From Arachis hypogaea (lineage: Eukaryota; Streptophyta; Magnoliopsida; Fabales; Fabaceae): a stretch of DNA of 64,000 nucleotides. Shown here piece after piece: positions 13,009 through 24,399 of this stretch (positions are counted from its first letter, which is position 1; each line of letters starts with the position of its first letter). Under the pieces are notes generated by a model. It made no database searches, was not told the DNA's origin, and saw only the letters and a list, made by a program, of their open reading frames with translations. Position numbers and translations under genes: made by a program. The stretch spans positions 42,222,425 to 42,286,424 of the forward strand of contig NC_092048.1 of assembly GCF_003086295.3 (NCBI RefSeq). Reading direction: 5' to 3'.

Positions 13009-13026
13009 TGGCGCCGTTGCCGGCGA
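13009..13026 (+). other. Primer binding site, tRNA-Asp
   Basis: TGGCGCCGTTGCCGGCGA matches the complement of the plant tRNA-Asp 3' end, with one change in the last bases. It begins six bases after the LTR. Confidence 0.9.
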
Positions 13027-14736
13027 TTGTTCGAGTTTGGACAACTGACGGTTCATCTTGTTGCTTAGATTAGGTAATTTTACTTTTTATTTTTGAAATT
13101 TTTTTTTTAAAATACAAAAAAATTTTCTATTTTGTTCTTCAGAGTTTTTAAGAATGAATTCTAGAGTTTCATGATGATCTGTTGAAGTCTAGCTGGCTGT
13201 GAAGCCATGTCTAATCTTATTGGACCGAGGTTTCAACTTATCATCACAAGAGCTTGTTGATTTCTATCAATTTTGCTGTTGTTAGCAATGATCTGCTAAA
13301 GCTTGGCTGGCCATTGGCCATGTCTAGTGTTTTGGACTGGAGCTTTCATTGAAGACTTGGCTGGCTAGTAAGCCATGTCTAATTCCTGGACCGGAGTCTT
13401 AGACTAGCATTGCAATGATTCCTGGAACTCTTATTAAAAATTTTGAACCCCTTTATTCTCTTTTCCACTCAATTTTCAAAAAATCACAAAAAAATTTATA
13501 AAATCATAAAAATCAAAAATATTTTATGTTTCTTGTTTGAGTCTAGTATCTAATTTTAAGTTTGGTGTAAATTGCATACCTATAATTTTCGAAAATTACA
13601 TGCATTATGTTCTTCATTAATCTTCAAGTTGTTCTTGATGATTTCATTGCTCTGATCTTTAAATTCTCTTGTTTTGTGTGTTTTGTTGTTTCTCATATGC
13701 ATTCTCAATTTGTTAGTGTCTCTTATATGAAAATTTTTAAGTTTGGTGTCCTGCATGCATTGTTTGTTTGATTTGAGTTTCCTAAGAGTTGTATTTTGAT
13801 TGTTTCTCATCATTGAAAAATTCAAAAAAATTCTCAAAACTATGTCTTTTCAAGTCAATAATACAGAGAATTGAAGATTCAGAACATTCAGCAAAGGAAT
13901 CAAACAGAAAAAGCTGGGCGTTCAAAACGCCCAGTGAAGAAGGAAAACTGGCATTTAAACGCCAGCCAGGGTACCTGGCTGGGCGTTTAACGCCCAAAAA
14001 GGTAGCATTTTGGGCGTTAAACGCCAGAATGGATGCCATTCTGGACGTTTAACGCCAGGATGACACTAGAGGGAAGATTTTGTTTTTAATTCAAATCTTT
14101 TTCAAATCATATCTTTTCAATCATATCCTTTCAAAATCAATTTCTTTCCATTTTTTTTATTATTATAATTTTCAAAAATCCTTGCTATAATTAATGATTT
14201 ACTTCAAAATTTTCAAGTTGTTACTTGCCTATTAAGAAAGGATCAAATTTTAAATTTTAAGAATCATATCTTTTAATTTCTTGTTAGTCAAGTAATCAAC
14301 CTTAATTTTTAAACTTTCTTTTTTAAAATTGATGTTGAATCATATCTTTTCAATCATATCTTCTCAATCACATCTTTTCAAAATTAACTCTCAATCATAT
14401 CTTTTTGATTTCTAATTTCAAAATCTTTTTCAAAAATCACTTAATTTCTTTCCTAATCTTAATTTTCGAAAATCTCAATCAAATTTTCAAATTTCTTTTT
14501 ATTATTTCAAAATCTTCTTAATCTATTTTCGAAAATTCTTCTCCTCTTCTCACATCCTTCTATTTAAGGGACTAACACTCCTCCTCAAGGTGCAATTCGA
14601 ACTCTATCCTTCTTGATAAGTTCGAATTCTCTTCTATCTACCTCCTCCTTCTATTCTTCTTTTCCTCTGATAGCTCAAGGAATCTCTATACTGTGACATA
14701 GAGGATTCCCTACTTTCTTGTTCTCTTCTCTTTCAT
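13027..14736 (+). other. Leader with triple repeat and palindromic words
   Basis: Non-coding leader of about 1.7 kb. It holds three imperfect copies of a GGCTGGC...CCATGTCTA...GGAC.GG unit (about 13178, 13288, 13352), two AAGTTTGGTGT words (about 13558, 13738) and a cluster of GGCGTTTAACGCC-type words (13915-14060). The remainder is T-rich with repeated AATCATATCTTTTCAA. A packaging or dimerisation role for the repeats is possible but not shown. Confidence 0.6.
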
Positions 14737-16992
14737 ATGAGCAGGAGCAAAGATAAAGGCATACTTGTTCAAGCTGATCCTGAACCTGAAAGGACCTTGA
14801 AGAGAAAGCTAAGAGAAGCTAAAGCACAATTCTCTCTAGAGGGCCTAACAGAGCTTTTCAAGGAAGAAGAAGCTATGGCAGCCGAAAACAACAATGCCAA
14901 CAATGCAAGGAAGGTTCTTGGTGACTTTACTGCACCTACTCCCGACTTCTATGGGAAAAGCATCTCAATCCCTGCCATTGGAGCAAACAACTTTGAGCTT
15001 AAGCCTCAATTAGTTTCTCTAATGCAACAGAATTGCAAGTTTCATGGACTTCCATTGGAAGATCCTCATCAGTTCTTAGCTGAATTCTTGCAAATCTGTG
15101 ACACTGTCAAGACCAATGGGGTTGATCCCGAGGTCTACAAGCTTATGCTTTTTCCCTTTGCTGTAAGAGACAGAGCTAGGACATGGTTGGACTCACAACC
15201 TAAAGAAAACCTGAACTCTTGGGAAAAGCTAGTCAATGCCTTCTTGGCAAAGTTCTTTCCACCTCAAAAACTGAGTAAGCTTAGAGTGGAAGTCCAAACC
15301 TTCAGACAGAAGGAAGGTGAATCCCTCTATGAAGCTTGGGAAAGATACAAGCAATTGATCAGAAGGTGCCCTTCTGACATGCTTTCAGAATGGAGTATCA
15401 TAGGAATCTTCTATGATGGTCATGAACTGTCCAAGATGTCATTGGACAGCTCTGCTGGAGGATCTCTTCATCTGAAGAAGACGCCTGCAGAAGCTCAGGA
15501 ACTCATTGAAATGGTTGCAAATAACCAATTCATGTACACTTCTGAAAGGAATCCTGTGAATAATGGGACAACTCAGAAGAAGGGAGTTCTTGAGATTAAT
15601 ACTCTGAATGCCATATTGGCTCAGAATAAAATATTGACCCAACAAGTCAATATGATTTTTCAGAGTCTGTCTGGAATGCAAGCAGCAACAGGCAGTACTA
15701 AGGAAGCTTCCTCTGAAGAAGAAGCTTATGATCCTGAGAACCCAGTAATAGAAGAGGTGAATTACATGGGAGAACCCTATGGAAACACCTACAATCCTTC
15801 ATGGAGAAATCATCCAAATCTCTCATGGAAGGATCAATAGAGACCTCAACAAGGTTTCAACAACAATAATGGTGGAAGAAACAGGTTTAGCAATAGCAAG
15901 CCTTTTCCATCATCTTTTCAGCAACAGACAGAGAATTCTAAGCAAAGCCACTCTGACTTAGCAACCATTGTCTCTGATCTAATCAAAACCACTCAAAGTT
16001 TCATGACTGAAATAAGGTCCTCCATTAGAAATTTGGAGGCACAAGTGGGTCAGCTAAGTAAGAAAATTACTGAACTCCCTCCTAGTACTCTCCCAAGCAA
16101 TACAGAAGAGAATCCAAAAAGAGAGTGTAAGGCCATAACCACAACCCACATGGCCGAACCTGGAGAGGAGGAAGAGGCAGTGATCTCCACTAAAGAAGAC
16201 CTCAATGGACGTCCACTGGCCTCCATGGAGTTCCCTGATGAGGAACCATGGGAATCTGAGGCTCACACAGAGACCATAGAGATTCCATTGAATTTACTTC
16301 TGTCATTCATGAGCTTTGATGAGTATTCTTCCTCTGAAGAGGATAAAGATGTTACTGAAGAGCAAGTTGCTAAGTACCTTGGAGAAATCATGAAGCTAAA
16401 TGCCAAGTTATTTGGTACTGAGACTTGAGAGGATGAACCTCCATTGCTCATCAAAGAACTGGATGACTTGACTAGGCAGAAATTATCTCTGAAGAGACAA
16501 GACCCTGGAAAATTCTTAATCCCTTGTACCATAGGCACCATGACCTTTGAGAAGGCTCTGTGTGACCTAGGGTCAAGTATAAACCTTATGCCTCTCTCTG
16601 TAATGGAGAAGCTAGGGATCATTGAGGTACAAGCTGCTAGAATCTCACTAGAGATGGCAGACAATTCAAAGAAACAGGCTTATGGACTTGTAGAGGATGT
16701 CTTGGTAAAGGTTGAAGACCATTACATCCCTGCTGATTTCATAATCCTAGAGACTGGAAAGTGTATGGATGAATCCATCATCCTTGGCAGACCTTTCCTA
16801 GCCACAGCAAAAGCTGTGATTGATGTTAACAGAGGAGAATTGATCATTCAAGTGAATGAAGACTCCCTTGTGTTTAAAGCTCAAGGATATCCCTCTGTAA
16901 CCATGGAGAGGAAGCATGAAGAGCTTCTCTCAATACAGAGACAAACAGAGCCCCCACAGTCAAACTATAAGTTTGGTGTTGGGAGGCCATAA
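14737..16992 (+). pseudogene. gag-protease ORF with two stops, RT/INT deleted
   Basis: One frame runs from ATG 14737 to TAA 16992 (about 752 codons), broken by TAG at 15838 and TGA at 16426. Order: basic N-terminus; Athila-type gag domain (FELKPQLVSLMQQNCKFHG, then LFPFAVRDRARTWLDSQP and FFPPQKLSKLR); Asn-rich linker; acidic linker; retropepsin with LCDLGSSINLMPL (about 16557), catalytic Asp present, then ILGRPFLATA. Gag forms the particle and protease processes it. Both stops are single-transition changes of a Gln- or Arg-type codon. The frame then enters repeated AAGTTTGGTGTT words instead of reverse transcriptase. Confidence 0.85.
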
Positions 16993-17130
16993 CCAAACTT
17001 TAAGTTTGGTGTTGAACCCCCACATTCAAACTCTAAGTTTGGTGTTGGGAGGTTCCGACATTGCTCTGAACATCTGTGAGGCTCCATGAGAGCCCACTGT
17101 CAAGCTATTGACATTAAAGAAGCGCTTGTT
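16960..17130 (+). repeat. Deletion scar: repeated AAGTTTGGTGTT words
   Basis: Three copies in about 80 bp (16970, 17001, 17035), each inside a small inverted repeat such as CCAAACTTTAAGTTTGG. They are followed by AAAGAAGCGCTTGTTGGGAGGC (17118-17139), which in autonomous relatives lies just after integrase. The join marks where pol was lost. Confidence 0.65.
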
Positions 17131-17269
17131 GGGAGGCAACCCAATCTTTAATTATCTATGTTAAATTTCTATTTTCTTTTGTTATTTTATGTTTTCTGTA
17201 GGTTGATGATCATGTGAAGTCACAAAAACAATTGAAAAAGTAAAAACAGAAGAAAAAACAGAATGAAAA

Positions 17270-17490
17270 ATAGAACACCCTAGAGGAGAAACTTACTGGC
17301 ATCTAAACGCCAGTAAGGGTAGCAGAATGGGCGTTAAACGCCCAGTCTGGCACTATTCTGAGCGTTTAACGACAGAAATGGGCACCAGACTGGCGTTTAA
17401 TGCCAGGAATGGGCAAGAAGCTGGCGTTAAACGCCAGAAATGGGCAGCAACCTGGCGTTTAACGCCAGGATTGGCAGAAAAGGGTGTTTT
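17270..17490 (+). repeat. Cluster of GGCGTTTAACGCC palindromic words
   Basis: About seven copies of TGGCGTTTAACGCCA or its variants, spaced 25-35 bp, in the non-coding stretch between the pol scar and the downstream ORF. Confidence 0.85.
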
Positions 17491-17768
17491 GCACGCCACT
17501 TGGTGCAGGGATGAGAAATCCTTGACACCTCAAGATCTGTGGACCCCACAGGATCCCCACCTACCTCATCTCTCTCTCTCTTCACCCATTCACCAATCAC
17601 CTCAATACCTCTTCCCCAAAAAAACCCCTCACCTATCAAATTCCACCATTCTCTTCACCACTCACATCCATCCTTCATAAAATCCCAGCTACCTCACCAT
17701 TCAAATTCAAACCACTTTTCCACCCAAACCCACCCATAATGGCCGAACCATACCCCCCTCTCCACTCC

Positions 17769-17776
17769 TATATAAA
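17769..17776 (+). promoter_or_regulatory. Internal TATA box before the downstream ORF
   Basis: TATATAAA in a C/T/A-rich plant-promoter-like context, about 190 bp before the ATG. A matching TATAAAAA lies at the equivalent place in the second element (47875). Confidence 0.45.
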
Positions 17777-17892
17777 CCCATCTTCACTCCTTCATTTTCA
17801 CACAACATACACACTACCTATCCCCTTGGCCGAAACACAAAGCCCCCTCCATCTCCTCTATTTCTTCTTCTTCTACTCTCTTCTTTCTTCTT

Positions 17893-17927
17893 TTGCTCGA
17901 GGACGAGCAACCTTCTAAGTTTGGTGT
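17893..17927 (+). promoter_or_regulatory. Hairpin plus AAGTTTGGTGT module (ORF-proximal)
   Basis: A 7-bp perfect stem TTGCTCG/CGAGCAA closes an AGGA loop (17893-17910). Six bases later comes AAGTTTGGTGT (17917-17927). ATG of the downstream ORF is 40 bases on. See findings for the covarying copies. Confidence 0.65.
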
Positions 17928-17967
17928 GGTAAAAGCTAAAGCTTTTTTTGTTTTTCCATAATCATTA

Positions 17968-19113
17968 ATGGCACCAAAGGCCGGAGAAACCTCTAGAAAG
18001 AGGAAAGGGAAGGCAAAAGCTTCTACCTCCGAGTCATGGGAGATGGAAAGATTCCTCTCAAGGGTGCATCAAGACCACTTCTATGAAGTTGTGGCCAAGA
18101 AGAAGGTGATCCCCGAGGTCCCTTTTAAGCTCAAAAAGGGCGAATATCCGGAGATCCGACATGAGATCCGAAGAAGAGGTTGGGAAGTTCTCACCAACCC
18201 CATTCAACAAGTCGAAATCTTAATGGTTCAAGAGTTCTATGCCAATGCATGGATCACCAAGAACCATGATCAAAGTGTGAACCCGGACCCTAAGAACTGG
18301 CTTACAATGGTCTGAGGGAAATACTTGGATTTTAGTCCGAAAAATGTAAGGTTGGCATTCAACTTGCCCATGATGCAAGGAGATGCACACCCATACACTA
18401 GAAGGGTCAACTTTGATCAAAGGTTGGACCAAGTCCTCATGGACATCTGTGAAGAGGGCGCTCAATGGAAGAGAGATTCAAGAGGGAAGCTGGTTCAACT
18501 AAGAAGGCATGACCTCAAGCCCGTGGCTAGGGGATGGTTGGAGTTTATCCAACGCTCAATCATTCCCACTAACAACCGGTCTGAAGTTACTATAGATCGG
18601 GCTATCATGATTCATAGCATCATGATTAGAGAGGAAGTAGAAGTTCATGAGGTTATATCCCAAGAACTCTACAAGGTGGCGGACAAGTCCTCTACTGTGG
18701 CAAGGTTAGCCTTCCCTCACCTCATTTGTCACCTCTGCAATTCAGTTGGAATTGACATAGAGGGAGACATTCTCATTGATGAGGACAAGGCCATCACTAA
18801 GAAAAGGATGGAGAAAATGAGAGAACCTCACCAAGAGCATGAGGAATTTCCTCATCATGAAATCCCTGAGATGCCTCAAGGGATGTAATTTCCTCCACAA
18901 AACTATTAGGAGCAAATCAACACCTCCCTAGGAGAATTAAGTTCCAACATGGGACAACTAAGGGTGGAGCACCAAGAGCATTCCATCCTCCTCCATGAAA
19001 TTAGAGAAGACCAAAGAACCATGAGAGAGGAGCAACAAAGGCAAGGAAGAGACATTGAGGAGCTCAAACACTCCATAAGATCTTCAAGAGGAAGAACAAG
19101 CCGCCATCACTAA
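17968..19113 (+). pseudogene. Athila-type downstream ORF (putative plant transposon protein domain)
   Basis: One frame runs from ATG 17968 to TAA 19113 (about 381 codons), broken at 18313 (TGA), 18886 (TAA) and 18907 (TAG). It has a basic start (SRKRKGKAKA), then a conserved region with VIPEVPFKLKKGEYPEI and LVQLRRHDLKPVARGWLEF. This region is recognisable as the domain annotated in legume retroelements as putative plant transposon protein. A Gln/Glu/Arg-rich, probably coiled tail follows. In Athila elements this position is often called env-like, but no signal peptide or membrane segment is visible here, so an envelope role is not supported. Its biochemical function is unknown. Confidence 0.7.
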
Positions 19114-20190
19114 GGTGGACCCGTTCTTTAATTTCCTTGCTCTTTATTTTCTGTTTTTCAAAAATTATGCCTTATGTCTATTTATGTTTGTCTCTTTATT
19201 ACATGATCACTAGTGTCTAAGTGTCTATGCCTTAAAGCTATGAAAATAAATCCATCACCTTTCTTAAATAAAGAGTGTTTTAATTGAAAAGGAAAAGAAG
19301 TGCATGAATTTCAAATTTTAAAATAGTTTAATTATTCTGATGTGGTGGCAATACTTTTGTCTTTCTGAATGAATGCTTGAACAGTGCATATTTTTGATAT
19401 TGCTGATTCATGAATGTTAAAATTGTTGGCTCTTGAAAGAATAATGGGAAAAGGAGAAATATTATTTGATAATCTGAAAAATCATAAAATTGATTCTTGA
19501 AGCAAGAAAAAGCAGTGAAAAGCTTGCAGAAAAAAGGATATATGCGAAAAAAAAAAGAAGAGAAAAGAAAAAAGAAAGAAAAAAGAAAAGCAAGCAGAAA
19601 AAGCCAATACCCCTTTAAACCAAAAGGCAAGGGTGATAAAAAGGATCCAAGGCTTTGAGCATCAGTGGATAGGAGGGCCCATAGGAATAAAATCCTGGCC
19701 TAAGCGGCTAAACCAAGCTGTCCTTAACCATGTGCTTGTGGCGTGAAGGTGTCAAGTGAAAACTTGAGACTGAGCGGTTAAAGTCGTGGTCCAAAAGCAA
19801 AATGAGTGTGCTTAAGAGCTCTGGACACCTCTAATTAGGGACTCTAGCAAAGCTGAGTCACAATCTGAAAAGGTTCACCCAGTTATGTGTCTGTGGCATT
19901 TATGTATCCGGTGGTAATACTGGAAAACAAAATGCTTTGGGTCACGACCAAGACTCATAAAGTAGCCGTGTTCAAGAATCAACATACTTAACTAGGAGAA
20001 TCAATAACACTATCTGGATTCTGAGTTCCTATAGAAGCCAATCATTCTGAACTTCAAAGGATAAAGTGAGATGCCAAAACTGTTCAGAAGCAAAAAGCTA
20101 AAAGCTCCGCTCATCTAATTAATATTGATCTTCATAGATGTTTTTGGAATTCATTGTATATTCTCTCTTTTTTATCCTATTTGATTTTCA

Positions 20191-20228
20191 GTTGCTTGGG
20201 GACAAGCAACAATTTAAGTTTGGTGTTG
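20191..20228 (+). promoter_or_regulatory. Hairpin plus AAGTTTGGTGT module at the 3' LTR border
   Basis: An 8-bp stem GTTGCTTG/CAAGCAAC with loop GGGA (20191-20210) is followed by AAGTTTGGTGT (20216-20226). The LTR starts at 20229. This is where a polypurine tract would be expected. Only the GGGGACAAGCAACAA part is purine-rich. Confidence 0.65.
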
Positions 20229-21861
20229 TGATGAGCGGATAATTTATACGCTTTTTGGCATTATTTTTAGTATGTTTTTAGTATATTTGAATTAGTTTTT
20301 ATTATATTTTTATTAATTTTTATTTAAAAATCACATTTCTGGACTTTACTATGAGTTTTTGTGTTTTTCTGTGATTTCAGGTATTTTCTGGCTGAAATTG
20401 AGGGACCTGAGCAAAAATCTGATTCAGAGGCTGAAAAAGGACTGCAGATGCTGTTGGATTCTGACCTCCCTGCACTCGAAGTGGATTTTCTGGAGCTAAA
20501 AAAGCCCAATTGGCGCGCTCTCAATTGCGTTGGAAAGTAGATATCATGAGCTTTCCAGAAATATATAATAGTCCATACTTTGTCCGAGATTTGATGGCCC
20601 AAACAGGCGTTCCAAGTCAGCTTAAGAATTCTGGCGTTTAACGCCGGAACTGGCACAAAAGCTGGAGTTAAACGCCCAAACTGGCACAAAAGCTGGCGTT
20701 TAACTCCAAGAAAAGTCTCTACACATGGAAGCTTCAATGCTCAGCCCAAGCACACACCAAGTGGGTCCGGAAGAAGATTTCTGCATTAATTACTAATTTC
20801 TGTAAACCCTAGGCTACTAGTTCTCTATAAATAGGACCTTATACTATTGTATTTTCATCTTTGGACGTTTAGTCCCTAGACCTTGGAGGCTGGCCATTCG
20901 GCCATGCTTACACCATTATCACTTTTGTATTTTCAACGGTGGAGTTTCTACACACCATAGATTAAGGTGTGGAGCTCTGCTGTTCTTCATGAATTAATAC
21001 AAAGTACTATTGTTTTTCTATTCAACTCAAGTCTATTTCTTCTCCAAGATATTCATTCGCACCCAAGAACATGATGAATGTGATGATTATGTGACACTCA
21101 TCACCATTCTCACCGATGAACGCGTGACAGACAACCACTTCCGTTCTACATGCAAACAAGCTTGAATGTGTATCTCTTGGGTTTCTAATCTAAGATTGGA
21201 ACCTTCGTGGTATAGGCTAGAATTATTGGCGGCCATTTCTGAGATCCGGAACGTCTAAACCTTGTCTGTGATATTCTGAGTAGGATCTGGGAAGGGATGA
21301 CTGTGACGAGCTTCAAACTCGCGATTGTTGGGCGTGTGACAGATGCAAAAGGATCAATGGATCCTATTCCAACATGATCGAGAACCGACAGATGATTAGC
21401 CGTGCGGTGACAGCGCATTTGGAACGTTTTCACTGAGAGGACGGGAAGTAGCCATTGACAACGGTGATGCCCAACATAAAGCTTGCCATGGAAAAGGAGT
21501 ATGAATGATTGGAAGAAGGCAATGGGAAAGCAGAGGTTCAGGAGGAACAAAGCATCTTCATACGCTTATCTGAAATTCCTACCAATGAATTACATAAGTA
21601 TCTCTATCTTTATTTTATGTTTTATTTAATTATCAATTCTCCATCACCATCTGAATTCGCCTGACTGAGATTTATAAGGTGATCATAGCTTGCTTCAAGC
21701 CGACAGTCTCCGTGGGATCGACCCTTACTCACGTAAGGTATTACTTGGACGACCCAGTGCACTTGCTGGTTAGTTGTGCGGAATTGTGACAAAGTGTGAT
21801 TCACGTTTAAGAGCTCCAAGTCCTTTGGCGCCATTGTTGATGATCATAATTTCGTGCACCA
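20229..21861 (+). repeat. 3' LTR (1633 bp, long form)
   Basis: Same ends as the 5' LTR. It holds an extra segment (about 21236-21708) between GGCGGCCAT and TCTCCGTGGG. The same extra segment occurs in the 5' LTR of the third element (about 63150-63630, minus), so the long form is probably ancestral and the 5' LTR lost it. TATA box at about 20825. Confidence 0.92.
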
Positions 21862-22230
21862 AACATCATCACAAGCATTATAACTTTCTGCATATTGTTC
21901 TTGAGTTTTTCTTTTCTTGCTTCGAAGCTCTTCAATGCTTTGATGGAATTGGTATCTCACTGCAGCTGGCACCTTTCGACAAGACTCAATATCTCCTCCT
22001 TTTCCAGCTAAATGAAGCTTAAACCGATGAATTCCTCTACCCCTAATAAGCTTCTCACAATATATGCATAGCAGAATTGTTTTTCCAGACTCCACATTTT
22101 CTTTACAATGACCCCATGCAGGATCAGTTTTTGCTCTGTTATTATTTTTTTGGGTTCCGATTGATGCATCAGGAGTTGATCCTTGTTCTTGCGAAGATGG
22201 TATTTCTGATGGTATATTCGCATAAGCCAT
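21862..22230 (-). pseudogene. hAT transposase N-terminus with BED zinc finger
   Basis: The minus-strand ORF starts at ATG 22230. After a Ser/Gln-rich lead it has a BED-type zinc finger: the DPAWGHC start, the CIYCEK Cys pair and a later FKLHLAGKGGDIESC with the zinc-binding His and Cys. This is followed by a Lys/Arg stretch (RSKKRKTQ). BED fingers of hAT transposases bind the transposon ends in the nucleus. The frame is interrupted after an Asp-Asp pair by the Athila element. On the far side (11839 leftward) it resumes in frame for about 14 acidic codons and then stops. The catalytic and dimerisation domains are absent, so this was already a truncated protein before the insertion. Confidence 0.8.
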
Positions 22231-22799
22231 TCTAAAAGAATATGGATTATGGAGTAGCAAAACAGCAAAAGTATAAAACAATAGCAATCCTAAATTCCTT
22301 AATTCCTATTCCCTATTCAACAAGACAGCAACTTTAAAGGCTTAAATAGTTAAATTCACAGCAATCTTAAATAGTTACATTATTCACAGCAATCTTAAAT
22401 ATTTACAGCACAAGCATATTCATAACAGAACAACATTAGATTAACATTATTCATATTCAACAAGCATATTCAACACCTCGGTTTCAAGCATTAGTCAACA
22501 AGCATATTCATCCCATAACAAATCAACAAAACAACAAGTTTTCATGTTTTCAACAAGCATATTCAGCACAGAACAAATCAACAAAACAACATAATTCATA
22601 TTTCATAGATTCAAGCTTTCAACAAGCATATTCATCCCAGAAATTTTAAGTTTTCAATACAGAATAGAATAACATAGGAGAAGTGCAATTTAAGGTTGCT
22701 GGAGAACAGAGGAGAAGTGCAGAACAAGTGAACAACATTATTCATAAGTCATAACATTGTAACAGCAAGAAGTGTAGAACAGACTACAGAGGAGAACTG

Positions 22800-23120
22800 G
22801 AGCTAACCTGTTTGACAGAGCAGAAGAGCGCGGCAACGGCAAGGGCGACGACGCTGGCGATGAGAGACAGCCACGGGTCTGTCCTGTTCGGCTGTTCCTA
22901 CTTCCTTAGTTCCTTCACCTTCAGACTTCGGAGTTCAAACCGGCAGTGAGACGAAGAAGACGACGGCGGGCGGCGGGCGGCTGGCGGCAGTGGCTGGGTG
23001 AGTGACACTGTGACAGAGTGAGGTGAGGTGGTGGCGGAGAGGGTTAGCCATTAGGGGATTAGGGTTGGGGGAAAAGTGGAAAGTGAAAGCTGGGAGTGGG
23101 GTTTGGGGGGGTACTGTGCG
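22800..23120 (-). promoter_or_regulatory. GC-rich 5' region of the hAT transposase gene
   Basis: A local GC-rich block (GGCGGGCGGCGGGCGG around 22965-22980) lies between the BED exon and the right terminal repeat, where the 5' UTR and promoter of a minus-strand hAT gene are expected. No TATA box was identified. Confidence 0.35.
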
Positions 23121-23394
23121 TAGCGTATACGATTTCTTTTTTTTTTTTTATAAACCAAAACGACGTCGTTTTGGAAAATGAATTTAAAAAAAAAAAAGTG
23201 CTTCCGAACCGCTCGGTTAACCAGAAATTGCCGATTTTTTGGTTTTCATCAAAACTGGCCGGTTCAACCCGATTCTCAACGGTTCTCTTCCTTATCTGGT
23301 CATATCACTCAACCGGACCGATTAGGGATTCGGTTCATCGGTTTTTCGATTGAACCGGCCAATTCGATCCGGTTTTTATAACTATGATTAATAC

Positions 23395-24399
23395 ATTTCA
23401 AAAATAAGAGATTGGATAACAGCTATACATTCTAATTGATTTAAGAAAGGAAAAATCTCCTCTACATCATCTACGTATAGAGAATCAGATTTTATATTAT
23501 TGAAAAGATGCTGCATATAATATTTAGAGAACAAAGAAAGAACATTTTTCTCTTCAATGTCAATGGAATCAACTCTTAAAGAGTACAAAGGTTAACTTGA
23601 TCAAAAGAAAAATTATTCCTACACTAAATAAGAGATATGAAACTTTATATATTGATGAACCATCAAGAAAATACGTAATTATTTTCGAGCATATTGAAGA
23701 TCATATAAAAACAGTCATTATTTTTCTTATTTTTGAGTGTGTTCTTATTTCTCTTTTGTCTAGATTCAAGCTTATTTTGAGAGATACAAAAAGCAAAAAG
23801 GGTAGTGCATATATACAAAATCTATTTAACATATATTTGTTTGAGTGTTTTGATTTCGAAAGTGTGTTGGGTTAAAGTGCAGTTAGTTCTCCTTAACTAG
23901 GTTGGGTTAGCATCTAGGTGATTTACTAAATTTGGAATAATTTAGGTGGTTGATAAAAGTGTGAGTCTCTTGAAATTGGTGATTGTAATCTATCTTGATT
24001 ATAGTAGAAATTCTACCATTATTGTGTGAAAACTAAATATAGATCACATTATGCTTCGTTGTGGAATCAGAATATATCGTGATGTTACTCTTCTTCTTCT
24101 CTAAAATCTACAACTTTCATTCTCATTTTATTCTTCTACTGTGAGAAAAAACAAAAATAAAAATAGTTTCTTATTTATCAATTTCGTTGCATAATCTAAA
24201 AAAATATTTATCACTTATATTGTTTTGATTTAATCCTCATTCTCAACGAACTTAAAAATCTTCAAACAAAAAAGAGGTGCTGTTATACACATTGAAATAG
24301 GAATAATGAGTGAAGGATGAAAAATAGCGGTAGATAATAATGATGAGAGAGACAAATTGTAGAGAGAAAGTGTATGTTTAAATTTGTAATTTTATAAAA
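23395..24399. other. MULE interior, AT-rich, no recognised gene
   Basis: Contains two short open frames (23388-23588 minus, 23597-23875 plus) with no known motif. A stretch near 23870-24010 (GTTGGGTTAAAGTGCAGTTAG and following) reads like old LTR or UTR sequence. I could not assign it. Confidence 0.4.

Larger units (their letters stand above)
11840..21861 (+). mobile_element. Non-autonomous Athila-like element (FIDEL-style), complete ends
   Basis: Complete insertion: 5' LTR 11840-13002, tRNA-Asp primer site 13009-13026, gag-protease 14737-16992, downstream ORF 17968-19113, hairpin-containing 3' end, and 3' LTR 20229-21861. A perfect 5-bp duplication AACAT flanks it (11835-11839, 21862-21866). 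Reverse transcriptase, RNase H and integrase are missing between protease and about 17105. The element therefore depended on enzymes from a relative. The two LTRs differ by only a few percent in the shared part, so insertion is fairly recent. The name FIDEL is suggested from peanut repeat style only. Confidence 0.9.
11596..23386 (-). mobile_element. hAT transposon, internally deleted, split by an LTR element
   Basis: Terminal inverted repeats are CATAGTTGTAAGAACCG at the left and, reverse-complemented, CATAGTTATAAAAACCGG at the right. Both are bordered by a perfect 8-bp duplication ATTAATAC (11588-11595 and 23387-23394), the hAT hallmark. AACCGGTT-rich subterminal repeats lie at both ends (11610-11700, 23205-23380). 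Only the BED zinc-finger N-terminus of the transposase remains, on the minus strand. Without the Athila insertion the element would be about 1.77 kb. Confidence 0.88.

Noticed and set aside
17968..19113. Retroviral-type envelope gene
   Set aside because: The position is that called env-like in Athila, but no signal peptide, membrane span or glycosylation-rich ectodomain can be seen in either copy.
23597..23875. 92-codon ORF as a gene
   Set aside because: AT-rich, no recognised motif, no promoter or paralogue in the window, and inside a MULE.
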